Of a DNA stretch of 64,000 bases, positions 22,465 through 37,400 are shown piece by piece. Position 1 is the stretch's first letter; every line of letters begins with the position of its first letter. Under the pieces are notes generated by a model. That model had not been told where the DNA came from, did no database searches, and saw nothing but the letters and a program-made list of their open reading frames with translations. Location: contig CM022303.1 of the NCBI GenBank assembly GCA_011799875.1, forward strand, positions 62,701,202 to 62,765,201, read 5' to 3'. The position numbers and the translations under genes were made by a program. This DNA is from Thinopyrum elongatum (lineage: Eukaryota; Streptophyta; Magnoliopsida; Poales; Poaceae).

Positions 22465-25400
22465 CTGTAAAACAACACATAATAAGTTAAGAGGAAAAAA
22501 GATATATCATCAAGTATTTATTAATTAGGTGGCAGAACAAAAGATATACATAGCTACAAACTCCGTACCTCCCAAAAAAGATATAATTCTAAAATAATGT
22601 TAGGTCAAACTATCTTAATTTACATAAAAAGATATTACATTATATCATACTACTAAATAAGCAAGTATACGTACTCTCTCTGTTCTTTTATTTCATAGGT
22701 CGCAGTGCTTTAAGTCAAACGTTAATAACCATCTAATAATTTTCAAAACATCCTTATAGTTTCGCAACATATATATGAATTATATACTATAAAAGTATTT
22801 TTCATAGTAAATCTAAAAAAACAAATGTTATAGATGTTATGAATCTTTATAGTCAAAGATACAAATGTTTGACTTATAACAAAACTAATACGACATGTAG
22901 AAAACGTAGTGAGTACGATTTTACAAGTAATATATATTTTCATTATACTATGTGTGTGTATATATATATATACATAAACACTATTCTGATCACGGGATCA
23001 GAATAATATTCTGATCACAACCTGAACTTCCCGAGTAACGCGCCTGAACTTCCCTGTGTACGAACCCGAACTTCTGGCTATCTTCGCAACCGTGGCTTCC
23101 CCCGCGAATTATTCCGGTCAGTAGTGTTTTCTGGGATGTGACTGTAATCCAGATACCCATACCTGCATCTAAATGCTCGTTTTGATTCGTAATTTTGCAT
23201 TTTGGCGGATTCACTCTCGGGGCGGATGAACTTGTGTCTGTTTACAAGTTTAATGCATTCACTGGATGTTCTAGATCCTCTAACATCATGCGAATTTGGT
23301 GTAGGTAAGAGTTTCGTGGACAATTTGTCGTTAATTTCAACGGATTTGATTTCGGGTTCTGTGTTCTTCGTCCGCGGGAGTGGTTCCGCGGCTTCTGTGG
23401 ATTTGTTGTTTTTATTTGAATATAGAGGGCGGATTTGATTGCAGTAGTGAGATTGGACTGTTCATGCGTTGTTAATTTGATCGGGCAGGCGAATACACCC
23501 CTGAAATCGGGCGATTGGATCTCGTGTCGGCCCGTGTTGGTTTCGGTTCTTCGTTGAGACAGCTTGGTGGATTTATCGTTTTGATGTTAGGGCGCAATAG
23601 GATATCGTTCGAGGTCACGGACTCTTTCCCCCCTCTCCCCCTGTCGCTCGCTCTCTCCCCCCTCTCCGTCGCTCCGCTGCCTTCCTCGCCTCCAACTCCC
23701 CCCGATTTCTCCGCCCCTGTCCCCTGCCCTTGTGCTGGAGTAACCGGCGCACGCCCCCGCTCCTATTTCTCCCCCGCGCCCCGCTCTCCCTCGCCCAGCC
23801 CGCTCTCTTCTGCTCTGAAGCGAGGGCGGCAACTGCCTGCGCGGTTGCAAGGTGCGCGTGGCGTCGTGGGGAGTGGAAGAACCGGCGCGGATTCGTGCAT
23901 GCGGGGGTCGTCTGGAGAGGTACAAGTGCTGCCCCGCCCTAATGCTTGCTTCTAGTTTCGCCAGATCTGTCGAGTCCGCCTCCTGTGTGCTCTCGCGTCC
24001 GCGTCCTACCCCCTTCTTCTGATGGTTTGGTGGGAGATTAGGTAGTGTTCTTGTGCGTGTGGTGGGTGGATTCCATTCCCCCGTAGTCCTATAGTACTAT
24101 GAGATGCTTGTGTGTGCTATTTCTCCGTTCAGAGTTGAGTGGATTTCATTTCCCCTTTGGTGATTTCAGCATTCAGATGCATGTAAGAGAGGGTGTGGTG
24201 TGATGGTTGATGGTGAATCTGATGTATCTAATTGTCTTAGTATTGTTGATTTCGAAGTCTAGATTGTGTCTGTCACATGCTAGTTAGTTTATGGATTCTT
24301 TTTTTGTTTGTGCTTGCCTATATGTGCTACTATTCATGTTTTCATACTTGTTGATATGTTCTAGTTGTTTCATCCTAGGGTTTCATTTAGTTGTTTTTTG
24401 TATTTGTTGTATGATTTTCTACCTGCTAACTATATGCAATCTATCCCCTGTTTTCAGTAGGTTGTTCTAGGGTTTGGAGTTTCATTCATCAAGGGGGTTG
24501 TGTTGTCATGGCTTCCAAACCTTCTCCAGGTATCTTAATGTAGTTGGATCTTGTATTTTAAATAGCAGTATTCTTATATATGTCTGCCCATATCTTCACT
24601 TAGTTTTCTTGTTGGACTGCCATTCTTATTAGTGTGAACTTCTAGGAAAGGTTATGTGTATGCTTTTTACCCTTAGTTTGAGTTAGTAGAGTGTTGCTTA
24701 CTTTTTAGTTGATTATTTGCAGGTGAAACTATGTCACCAAGTGTTGTTGGACTTCCCAAATGATTCATATTTATAGTGTATATCTTTGTTTTTTTTTGTT
24801 ATCATGTTCATGGTATTGATATTTAGTTTGCCTGTGAAATAGTATTTGTGGTCATGCTACAACTTTTTTGTGTGGTACTTGCTTGGGTCACATAGTTGAA
24901 CTTCTGGTTTTAATTATTGTTTGTTTATAATGAAATTTGGTTGAACTTCTGTTATGCACATTTTGTTTTACTGCTTTGTTATATATCGTTGAACTTCTGG
25001 ACATTCATGTTATATGTAGTAGCCCCTCTGGTGTAGATTGTTTTTATATTTAGTATGTACATTTTAGTTTGTTGGTTGTGTTTACTGCTTTGTTAGGTAT
25101 TGTTGAACTTCTGGGTATTGGACATTGTTGTAAAAGTAGAAGTCCCTTTGGTGTAGGATTGCGGATTAGAACTCAGCTGCCTTTTTACTTGCATTTTTTG
25201 TAGTTGGTGATGAGTTGAATAGTTCTAAAAAAATTGCCTGCGATCAAGATGGAGCTTCAGAAGTAAATACTGATGCTCCAATATCTGATGCGGCTAAATC
25301 ACCCATAATCCCTTTGAGTGTGATTGCTGAGGTTGCTTCGAGCCTTGAGAATATTTTAAGCCTCGAGGATCTTGCTTTTGCAGCTCTTGCTTCACCTAGT

Positions 25401-28400
25401 ATGTGAAACCCCTTTTTCTTTTCATTTTAAATTCTTGAGCCATGTTTTTTTAGCTTGTTCATGTCGGTTGTTTTTGTTTTTGTTCCTGACTTTTTTTATT
25501 TTTTGCTTTGATTTTTTGTGTTCTTTGCAGATGTGTCCATAGAGGAGGAAGCTGTGAACACCATCAACGATGTTTTATCTGAGTTGGGTTTATCAGAAAC
25601 CCCTGCTGCTGCTGAGGAGGGGGCTCCGTCAGTCAAAGGTTGTGATTCCGTTCCGGATCCTTTATGCTCTCTTCAGATGTCAGAGACGCAGTCGCAGTCT
25701 GTTGATGGCACTGAACCTGTCACGCAACCTGAGGATGTGCCTCTTCAGCTTCTCCTGGAGGACCAACGTAAGAGCAAGAAGCAAGAAGATTTTGACAAGA
25801 AGAGGGCGGCCCGCCTTGAGAAAGGTTCTGATGTTCCTGGATCTGTTCATGCGGCTGAGCTCACGGTTGAGGAAGACGTGCCGTGTGGCAGTGATGGCAC
25901 GGTTGTCCCTTTTAAGAAGAAAATCAAGAAGACCGCTACGAGGAAGCTTGTAGTTGGTGAAGTTACTCCTCGGAGGAGCCCATGTGTTTCAAGGCCTGCA
26001 GAAGTTGCTGAAGAGGAAGGGCTAGGCCTTGGTGGTACGCCACGCCGCAGTCCTCGTGTGCTTGCCACTGCAGCGCCTACACCTTCTTTGCTTGGTGCTG
26101 GTGCATCTGGTAAGGGGAAGAAATGCGGCGTCAAGCGCAAGGTTGCACCTGCAAAGGTCAACAAGGGTGTGAAGAAGCGTTCTCGTGTCAATCCAGAGGA
26201 CAAGGATGATGCTGATTTCAATGCTGATGACGAGGACGACGACGATGATGATGCTGCCGCTAATCAGGTATGAATGTCTCATGTTTACCGGTTTTTAGAG
26301 CATTTGTCGCTATTGCTGTAGTTTTTGTGTTTTTAGCACTGCCTTGGCGTACATAGCTGACCTTCTGCTCCATATAGACCAATAAATTAGCTGATCTGCT
26401 TTGCTTTTATGGTATTACTGCCTTTGAGTACATAGTTGGACTTCTGGATATATACATGAAGAAATTAGCTTAACTTGTTGGTATACATGTTGTATTACTG
26501 CCTTGTTGTACATGGTTGAACTTCTGCTTTGTAAATTTCCAACATTGTTGAAAGCATCTTTACTTCTGGTCATGCATGGTTGTACTGCCTGTGTAGACAT
26601 AGTTGGACTTCTGAAATGTACTACGTATGTAGGCATTAGTGGAATTTTGGTGAAGCTTGTGTAACTCATTGTTCTGCCTTTTTTCCTTGTCATTGCATTT
26701 TTTTTTCAGTATCAGCTTGTGAAGCGGCCTGAGAGGAGGAAGAGAGGAGGCAAAGCGCCCGAAGAAGGTGGCCAAGGAGGAGGTGAGGCGAAACGTTTTA
26801 ACAAGACGGTTCGCTGCTCACTAGGAGAGGTCAAGACGTGTGCGAAAATGCTACAAACTAGGCACAAGACGAGGGTTATCAAGGCTGGTTTTGGTTGTGT
26901 GTTTGACTTGAAGGTTGATTCCAACATTTCTCGTCCTTTGATGGGCAACATCTACACGAGGATTGACCCTAAAACGATGATCCTGGACATGGGTGAGGCG
27001 AACAAGGTTCTGCGTATTACAAGTGATGCTATTCACCATCTGTTTGGATTCCCTCAAGGTAATCGTACCCCTCCTAGGCCCTCGAATGATGGGTTTGATG
27101 ATGCTGTTATGAGGTTGAAGGGCAAGCTTGGGTACGCTAGGAGTGACGACATCAAGACAAAGGATCTGCGGAGTATCCTCGCGAAACTTGTGAAGGATGA
27201 GACGAAGGATGATCTTGCTCTGCAGGTGTTTTACCTGATTGTTTTCATGAAGGTGGTTATCCCTGGAACGTCTACACGAGTGTCCAGGGAGGCAGCAATG
27301 GCTGAGAATCTTGTGTTTGAGGATATGGCAGATATGGACTACTGCCAGTTGGTTGTTGACGATATTCGGAGTGCTGTTGTTAGGTATCAGCAAGGTACTA
27401 GCAGAGGAAAAGCTGTCACATGCTGTGCCATCGCGCCGCTTCTTATGTATCTGGACTGCCTTATCATTGGCAAGACGCCTAATATTGACTTGAGGACCCC
27501 TCGCATCAATTTCATGGATCAGGTCAAGCTTCTTGAGCTTGCTGCGGCTGACTTGGTCAAGAAGGGTGATGATGACCCAGCCAACTGGGTGTTTGGGAGA
27601 CTGCCTGTGAGTGTTTCTATGCATCATTCTTTCCTGAGTAGTTTAACTTGAACTTCTGGTACTGGTTTCTATATTTTTGTTCCCATGTTCCTTCGTTTGT
27701 TTTCTGACGCATTGACTTTTGTTTTTGTATGCAGTGGAAGACACAGGCTGAGGTTGTGTTCTTTAGGGTTATTGAACGTCCTGTTCTAACTATGCCTCGT
27801 GCCGCCGGCCTAGGGAGTGGAACTTCCCCAAGATTTGAATTCTCCCGGGATGTTAATACTGGTGCCCCCCCCTGTAGATCCAGGAGGTTCTTCTGCCCGT
27901 GTGAGTGCTGCAGGTGGCGTGTCTTCCAAGAATTTGTTTGAAGCTGCCAATGTTTCGCTGGTTAGGATTGACGGTCTTCTTGAAACCGTTTGTGGGGAGT
28001 TGGCCCGTATTCCGTCAACTGTTGATCGTCTTAGTCGCGTTGATGGGATTCTTCCTCCTGGACACGGTTTTGATGCTGATTCTTCGAAGGAGGTCTTGTC
28101 AATGGAAGCTAGATTTCTTGAAGAGCTTCGTCAGAGCACTTCCCACCTCCGTGCTAGCTTTGGGCTGTTCAAGGAAATGCAGGATGCTCGTTGCAAGCCT
28201 TTTGAAGATGAGGCAAGTGTTGTTGTGAGAGAGATTCAGAGGCAGGATTCCGTTCGTTTGGGTCATGAAGGAGGCCACGTGGAGCATACCAAAGAGGTTT
28301 GTTTATGTTGGCTTTTGATATTTCTTTGCACTAATATTCATTGTTAGCTTTCAGTTATTACCGTTTGTAGTCATAGGCGACCGTTATTGATTTCATGTGT

Positions 28401-31400
28401 CGTAAACTGTTTCTTTTTAGTACTAATGTTTCCTAGGTGACCTTCTCTATTTTATAGAACCTGAACTTCAAGTGCTACAGCACCTGAACTTCCATGACTT
28501 CGATGACTGGCCCTTTTTGTTCCCTTTTGTATCTTAGAGTAGTTTGATATCTGACCTGCTATGTTTACTGTATTTGGACTTCCATTATGTGTCGGTTGTG
28601 ATAGCTGACCTTCTCTGATTATGCAATGTGAACTTCTGCTGATTAGGTATTTGTTTTCTACATGATTTTTTTTGTAGGCTGTTGATGATGGTGCTAGGGT
28701 TGAGGAGGATGTTTTACCTGCGCATGAAGCTGCCCCTGTGCATGAACCTGCTCCCTCTAGTGATGTATTAGTTGATGAGGTTCATGGCAGTGAAAATAAG
28801 GTACCATTTTTCTTGTCCATTTGTCTCATTTTTTTATTCTACTTGTTTGTGCATTTACTATGTGGCCCTTTGTAATGACTTTCTGTTCTTTTGCCGCAGA
28901 ATGATGATGTTAGCGTTCCTCCAGAGAAGGTTGCAGACAAGTCCGTCTCAGGCACCGGCTGCTTTGACGAGGTGGACCTGACTGAACCTCAGTCGTCCAT
29001 TGGCGCTAAGGTTTCTGATGCTGAGCAGGGCAAGACAACTGGAGACATCATTTTGGAGAAAGATCCTGTTGAGTCTGCTGTTGAGGCTGGTGGTAGTGCT
29101 GCTGCAAGCCCGGATAAGTCTCCTGCAGCAGAGCCATCAGTTGCTGTTGATGATGTTCAAACACAACCAACTGTTTTTGTTGTTTCAGATTCTCCAGCTG
29201 CCCCAGCTGCTGCTGCTGTCCTTCCCGACGACGCTGCAATGTCTACTGGAGATGACGATGATGAGACTGAAAGCGATAGCTATGGAGAGGAGGTTGATCA
29301 TTCCAGTGCTGCCACTGGTCTAGGCAAGGATCCATGAAGAGAGGAGCATGCTTCTCTCTTCTTTCCCCACCCCCCTCCCTTTTGTTGTTTGGTTTAGTCC
29401 ATGATATCCCCTGTGAACTGCCTGTGTGGTCTAAGTTGAACTTCTGGGTTTGTGCTTTGTCGTGTGGGTTGTAAATAAAGTTAAGTGAACCTGTTTTCTA
29501 TGTGGGGTGAAGGTTTGTAATGCATGGGTTGTATTGTTTATGATCCTGTGGTTTTATCTTTTCTGGTGTAGCAGCTGAGATGTGCTTGTGTTTGAATGTT
29601 GTGCTTGAATGTTGCTCTTAATTGAAACTGTCGTGAATCTATGTCCTTGAGTGTTGCTCTTAATTTCTATTTCTTTTGGTGAGCAGATAGCGACCTTGCT
29701 GTTGTCCGAAAGAAGGTTGATGACTTTTATTACAGTGTAACTGGGCTTAAGAATAATCGTTCCAAGAGGTGAGTGCAGCTGGTCAATATTTACATCATCC
29801 ATGTACCCCCTGTGAACTGCCTGTGGTTTCATACCTGAACTTCTTTACTATATGTACCTGAACTTCTTATTTACTTCTCTGGTGCTGAGCTTCTGGCCTT
29901 TTTGTACTGCACTGCCTATTGTGATATAGCTGAACTTATGTGCTTGTCTGTGTTATGAGCCTCCCGAGTTCCTGATGCTGAACTTGTTTTTCTTTCTATT
30001 GCTGGCTTTTAGATCAATGATTACGTTCCAAAACAAGGAGTGTGAAGCTTCTGTTCAAGAAGTCGCAATATCTTTTGGTCCTCGTGGAATGCTTACATCC
30101 AATGTGGCTGAGTGTGCACTCTACTGTCTACGTGCGAAGTACCAGGGATCGGATAAACTCATCCTGCCGTATTGGGTTTGTGTAAGTCAACCATACAGTG
30201 ATTTCTTTTCCGTTTTGTTCCTTACCATTTTAGTTAAAACTTGTTTGTCTCATTTATGTATTTTTCATATGTTGGTGTTGTCTGCATTATTTTAGGACAA
30301 GATTTTCAGAGGTCAATTTGATTCCCGTGTGAGGAAGTACTTCTTGGCGAGTGGTCCAGATAGCATGGATGCACATGATTCGGTATGCAATATCTTGTTC
30401 TTTGCCTCTGTATTAGTTTTGCACTGAGATCCACTGTGTTAATATTATTTCATTTTTCTTTGTACCATTTCATATTAATTCTCAGTTTTTAATGATTCGT
30501 GTGTTTATGTTGCTTCAGGTTGTTTTCCCCACTTTTGACCCGCCTGAGATTCCTGGTTCCATGGGTGGTGTTGGTCATTGGGTTTCGATATTTCTTGACG
30601 TGAAGAATTCAAGGTTCCAGCTTCTCGACTCCTATTATGGACCAGAAGATGAATGTGCGGTACGCCTGTTTCGGCGGATGACCAATAACATCAAGAAGCT
30701 TTGGAGCGATGCCAGCAACGACAGGGAGACACCCTTCAGTCCTCTTACCATCGACCATTTCCCTCTGGATTGGATTGATGTGCCCCAGCAGCAAAACAAG
30801 TATGAGTTCCACTTTTTCTCTTTATCGCTTCTGTTTATCTGTAGTTGTACTTAAGCTGCGACGTGTTTTATTCGTTGGCTTTCTTTTTCTATTCTAACAC
30901 TGTTCTTTTACTGCGTTTGATGGCAGTATCGACTGCGGATTCTTCATGCTTACGAATGTTAATTCGTATCATGATGGGGTTCTTGCAAATTATTCCCATG
31001 AAAATATCGCGAATATCAGGAAGACGTGGCTGTACTCAATCGCTTCTTCTAACCTATTTGAGACAGACTTCCAAGCTCTGTTTGGCTACTACACATGTAA
31101 GTATTGGAACTTGGACTTCTTACCTGCACTGCATCTTTTATTCTACCTGAACTTCATATTTTTCTCTGAAGTTGGACTTTTGCTTGAGATCTGGCTGGGC
31201 TGCTGGTTTCAGAAGGAGAGGAGCATTTTCTTGTACATGAACTTCATTTCTATCTTTTTTATTTTGCTTGTGTGATTTGTTTCAGTAATTTCTTTCCTTC
31301 CATTGCTTACTTGGACATGAGCATTTCTTTCTGCTTGAACTTCAGAGATGATGCCTTTCTATGGTTTTGTTAGCTGTAGTTGAATGTTTTCCAGTTCATC

Positions 31401-34400
31401 GGTTTATCTTGAACTGTGCCTTTGGTTGTGCCTGAACTTCATTTAGTTTTTTAATGCAACTAATTTTTTTAGGTCAGCTTGAGTAGTAACCATGTCATCT
31501 TTATTAGTTGGACTGCACATTGTGCTGTTCCTGAACTTCAGTTATATTTAATGGTGATGTTTTCTCTTCCTTTTCTTTTGACAGTGGATCCGTTGGACTT
31601 GACCGATTACCACTACTCATTCCTCGGGTCACAGGAATACCAGCCTAGGGAGGAATCGATGAGTACAGCTCCGATAGAAGATGATAGACCTCGAACCCTT
31701 ATTCCTTCGAAGTTGGGGAAGGAGGCTGCTGGTATTCGTGGTACTCCAAAAACCCCTTGCTCCAGGAAGGTTGGTGCAGTCGAAGCAGCCGAAGCAGAAG
31801 TGATTTCGTCCGAGGATGATTTTGAGAAGATTGCTTACCCGAAGAATGTTAAATGCGCTGCTGGTACTGTTGCTGGTAGAGGTGGGAAGAATGCTGTCAT
31901 CACCAGGAGGAAACCGGCAGTTGAGTCTGGCAACATAACTTCCTCCAAGAGAGCATCAAGATTGCCTTTGAAGTGGCGTTCTCCTGTCGCTCCCCTAAAA
32001 AAATACAGTTACCCTCATCTATCCGAGGCCCGAAAGTTGAAACAGTATGTGCTTAGTAAAGACGGTCTGGAGAAGTATTCTGAGTGAGTTTTCTTCTTCT
32101 TAACTTTGTTGCTGCCAGAGATGCTACTCTGTGTCTGAACTTCTGTTGTTGTAGTATGTGGACTTCTGTTCATTTCTCCCTTGCCTTGGAGTTATAGTGT
32201 CTGAACTTATGTTGTTATATTTTGTCTGAACTTCTGTTGTTATAGTACCTGAACTTCTGTTTTATGTCTCCTTGCCTTTGAGTTATAGTATCTGAACTTC
32301 TATTTTGTTGTTGTATCTGAACTTCTAATATATTTTTACCATCCTTTTGTATTCTGCAGGACAAGCTACTGCATGTTTAGCATCCCTGGCAATGTGATTG
32401 ACCTCACAGGACATGTCCATTATACTCTTTTCGGTGAAGGGCAGCAGATGGAAGGAGACATAATGGATTATCTCCTAAATTTGTGGAAGGATAATCCGGA
32501 GACCTCTGAGATATTCTCTAGTGCTGACAGGGTTGTACTCAGTCCCTACTTCATACAGGTTTTATTTCTTTGCACCCCTATCTCCCTTTTTCTGCCTTAG
32601 TTTTGATGTAGTGGCGTTTGGGAGGTGTTTTAATTGTGTTTTTGTGAATGCACAGTACTGCCTGGATTATGATTTCTTCTCTCCAACAGTTCCAAAGTTC
32701 GATGTAAAAAATTATGTTAAACTCCTCCCAATGTTTGTTCGCAAGGAAGAAGACCTTCTTAATGCAAAGCTGGTTAGGTTTTCATAACTCTTGCTTTTTT
32801 TAATTTCATGTGCATCCTTTTGCTGAGTTTGTCAAGAAGTTTTTGTTCATGCCGGTTCTTCAATACATATGCTTTGTAGTTTGTGTTCACCGGTCCTTTT
32901 CATTCTTGGCAGGTTTTTTTGATACTATTCAAGCCAATTGGCACAATGGCGCACTACAGTGTGTATGTGGTGAATAGATATCGTGGGAGCATTGACATCC
33001 TTGATTCACTTCCTTACGCTAATATGGAAACGTCGCGAACGAGTTTCCACGGAGGCTGTCAAAATATCGTGAGTGTTTCTTAGCCTGTACCTCCTTTCAT
33101 ATTCTCTTGTTTGACACGAAGTTTATTATGCCTTGTGTTGACAAAATATGTTGCTGTCTCTGTTTTAGTAATACTGCTTGAACTGACTATGATTTGGAAG
33201 TTGAACTTCTGCTATTTGTTTAGCTGGATCTTATGCAAGTGTGGCTTTTTATGTACCTGAACTTAACTATTTTGGTTAACATGTTTTTGACTTCATCTTA
33301 TTTTGTTATTTCTGGCAGATCAAGAGATTTGTTGGGTTGCTCGAGGAGGTGTATGGCAAGGCTGCGTACAAAGCGAGCAAGCAGCCTAACTGGGTGACTA
33401 TTGCAAAGAGGCCGACTTTTATCGATGTTCCAAAGCAGAAGAATAATGATTGTGGTTTCTTTGCCATGAAGTTCTGCTCTTCATATGATGGCGATGAGAT
33501 TGTTGAAGATTTTGGTGATGTGGAAGTATGTTTTGTCCTTGTTCTTGTCTCATCATTCCTTTCACTTTTCTTTGTGTGTTTTTGCTGAGACGCTCCTGCT
33601 GTGGTTTTAGTTATCCGTTACTAAACCATTGTTTCATTTTCTTTGTTTGCAGGCTGCTGTAGATGACTGGAAGGCTGAGTTCATGCACACTCTAATGTTT
33701 AGCGAGAAGAATGAAGTCGTGCGTGCAGAGCTCCCTAAAGAGATCCAGTCCTTTGGCCCGTGAATTCGAAGCATTAGTTTCATTGTAGATTTGATTTCGT
33801 ACAGATTTTTAGGTTTGATTATGATTGGAACGATTCCGTAAAGTTTTGGTTGTAAGAATGTTTCAGTGATTTGTGTATGTATAGCTGCAGCACTATTACT
33901 TATGATATTTGTGGCCAAATGTATTTGGTGTGAAGAATGATTTGGCTTGTGAATTTCAATGTACTGCATCGTTTTCAGATTCCATGTGTTGCATGTTTTT
34001 GCCCCAACAGATGTACCTGAACTTCTCCCTCGGTTATGGTTGAACTGCTTGTTTTTTTTGTGTTGTTTTTTTTTGGGCCCCAACATATGATCGTAGAGTT
34101 GAGCTTATGCTTTGAGAATGTGGCTGGGCTGCTGGTTTCAGATGGATAGGATATTCTGTGTTGTGTGATGTATTGGTATTTTTCAACCCAACCAATATGT
34201 ATCCTTTTGCATAGAATCTATATTTGTTTTTTTGTGTTTTTTCAAGTGCGAATGTATTTCAGTTGTAACTTTGTGCAAAAATATTCTTGACGTTTCTTTA
34301 TCTTTTGTCGGCATTGTACATGAACTTCTGCACGTATCCAAGCAGAACTTCATATTTGAACGCGTTGTCTTAGGCTTGCTAACCTTAGTTCATACGGCGA

Positions 34401-37400
34401 AACTTTATTTTTAAAGCATATTTTTTTCCTACATCGATTTTATATACCAGAACTTCTTCTGTAAGCTGACCTGAACTTCAAAACTGTATGTTTATTTGCT
34501 GGTTGCTCTTTTATGGAATACAACACCAGCACCTCCTGCCATAATATACCAGAACTTCCACTGTAACCTTACTTGAACTTCATAGTGTATGTTTTTCATT
34601 TTTGTCTTGCTTGCACTTTGCATGGAATACATCACCAGCACAGCACTTCCTCTCATAATATACCAGGACTTCTACAGTAATATTACTTGAATTTCGCAAT
34701 GTATATTTTTTTCATTTTATTACTGCTTGCTCTTTCATGCAATACATCACAAGCACCTCCTCTCATACTATACCAGGACTTCTGCAGTAAGCTTACTTGA
34801 ACTTCTAGTGCATAATTTCTGTGAAACTTCAACAATGGAAGTTCAAGTAAGCTTCTCCTAAAATACTGTTTCAAAAGTGGAATAACATTATGCACATTGA
34901 CATGACATAAGCTTGCGTTTGTTTAATTGACCTAGTCTAACTGTTCATGAGCCTTGCGCTCCTCCTAGGCTTTGGTGGTAATGGTTTTTGCTTGACATGT
35001 ACCTCTTCCTCTTCATCGTCCTCTTTCTCTTCCTCTTCATCGTCCTCTTCCTCTTCCTCTTCATCATCCTCTTCCTCTTCGTCTTCCTCTTCTTCAATGG
35101 TGTCTTCATCTTCGTCTTCCTCTTCATCTTCCACCACTTTCTTGTTGCTGGCTCTAGGTTTTGCTTTCTGTTTCTTCTTTGGCTTTTTGCTTGTCTTTCC
35201 AGCATCTGCGCGCTTCGGACATGTTCTTACATTATGTGGTTCATACTCCTTGCATATGCTACAAAGTCTGCTGCTTGCTTTCTGTGGGTGTGGCCCCTTC
35301 TTTTGTTCTATAACTTTGGGCTGCTGTTTTTGAACTTTGGGTTGCTTGACCTCCTCGGCATCGTTTCTTTCTAAGAGTGTTGGACAGGTGAGCTTGTTGT
35401 GTCCTGCAACCTTTTTGCACACACTGCATTGCCTGTGTCCAAGTGCCACTCCATTCTCATTGAGCACGACGAATCTTCCTGCAGGTGGTGCCTTTATTTG
35501 AGCTCTCTTGTCACTTTTCTTTGCTGCAGAAATTTTCTTCCTACCCTTTGTTTCAGAATACAGCGGCAGTTTCATCGTCTCTTGCTGTCGCTGCTCCATT
35601 GATTGGCCATCACCCTGCTTGCATTGGTTGGCTTCAGCGGCGGCGTTGAGCATTTCAGCTGCATAATAATGAAGGTCATCTTCAATTTCAGCGTCCTCTT
35701 CAGCCATCCTTTCGTCAGCATCTGCTTGATTTGCTAAATGTATTGCATCAAGCTCTTCCACGAGCCTCTTGAGAACATAGTAGGCTCTGTCATATTGCTG
35801 GTCACATCTCATCGCTTTCTTGTTAACCATCAAATTTAGCTGCAGCAAGATGTCTTGCTTCGATAGTCTTGAGCTGCCATCCGATGCGGTTGTGTTGTAG
35901 TCCCTTGTATCAAAGGTTGGTTGTGATTTTGCAGTCTTTGTGTACCGTTTGAGGATATACTTGTTTGGAAATTTGTCAGGCTTCAGGTAGTCGAGTATGT
36001 TCATGACATGAAGGCAGAAGAGGCCTGCATTTTGTGATGAATGCAGAATACATAGTTTGTGAGGCAGCAATGAGTTTCATAAATTTTGATATGATACTAC
36101 TAGTTTAGCTATTTAATGAGTTTGTTTTTCCGCTCACCTGTGTGTGTCCAGAGCTTGCATTCACACTCGTATATTTCATTCTCTGGGTCAGCTACAACCT
36201 GGAATTCATGCTTTGACCAGGAAAATCTTTCTTCATCATCATGGCCAGGCTTGTTGTGGTTGTACACAAGGTACTTAGTGGGCTCTGCTGTACGCTTTGC
36301 ATGAAATAGCGTGGCTTTTCTCATCCTAGTCCTCATCTCTGTGTACACGGCTCTCGTGTACTTGATAGACATGTCTTCCTCGTAGCCGTAAGTTGTTTTT
36401 GTCACTGGATTGGTCTGGACATGTCAAAAAATAAGATATTAGTCGAAGCAGAGTCATGGGTTTCATTTTTTTAAATTCAAAGTGCACATGTTGAAGGTAA
36501 ACAGAACATGATGGGGGTGTTTTTTTTTTGTCATCATACCATGCTGGTCATTGTTTGCTTGTTCTCCTTCTGCATCTGAGTTTGTATGCAAGCATTGACC
36601 CGCCTAGCAAACTTGTGTAGGTTCTGGGTCCCCTTGACAAACCCTTTCTTGAGCACGTGGTTCATGCTCTCGCTTCGTTGTGTGGAAGTCATTCTAGCAC
36701 AGAAAATGTTCTTGTAATATGCTGAAATCCACATCTTCCTATCACTCCAGAGCTGCATCATCATCTGGTCGTTCTCCAGGATGTACTTCTGCACGAGTTC
36801 AGCCCAGGCATCTTCAAACTCCGTTGGCATCAGCGGCCAGTTTAATATAGCTGTGAACTCCTCTTTGAATTTTTTATACTTTTTGTATAGCAACGCGAGG
36901 TATTCCCTGTACTTCTTCAGGATGTGCCAACGGCATAGCTTGTGGACGGTGTTTGGGAATGATTGTGGTATAGCTTTCGCCATCGACGGGCACTGGTCTG
37001 CATGAATTAAAAAAAATGAAACTTGATTCTTTTTTGCACTGATGATGAACTTATGTTGCACAAGTACTTGAACTTCACTTCTAGCAGTATGGCTATCTAA
37101 GAATGTCACATGTATTTTTTCTTACAGCAGTGTTGCTGAACTTCTGTGGTACCAGTGCTTGAACTTCACAGTTAGTAGTAGGACTAACTAGTAGTGTCAC
37201 ACTCAAAAATTTTCTTAAAGCAGTGTTGTTGAACTTCTGTGGCAGCAGTGCCTGAACTTCACATAAATAACTATATTTTTCTGAACATGTTACATATATT
37301 TTTCTTACAGATTTGTCCTTCAACTTCTAGATTCATGTATTTGAACTTTACATTCATAACTAATTTTTTTCTAAACATGTGACAGATAATTTTGCTTTCT

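Noticed and set aside
22550..22610. Second Stowaway end at CTCCGTACCTCCCAAAAAAG
   Set aside because: No matching opposite end within a plausible distance.
34947..35374. Long plus-strand open frames of poly-Ser and poly-Leu/Phe
   Set aside because: They are the reverse of the GAG/GAA tract coding the transposase acidic tail on the minus strand, which has domains and splice continuity.
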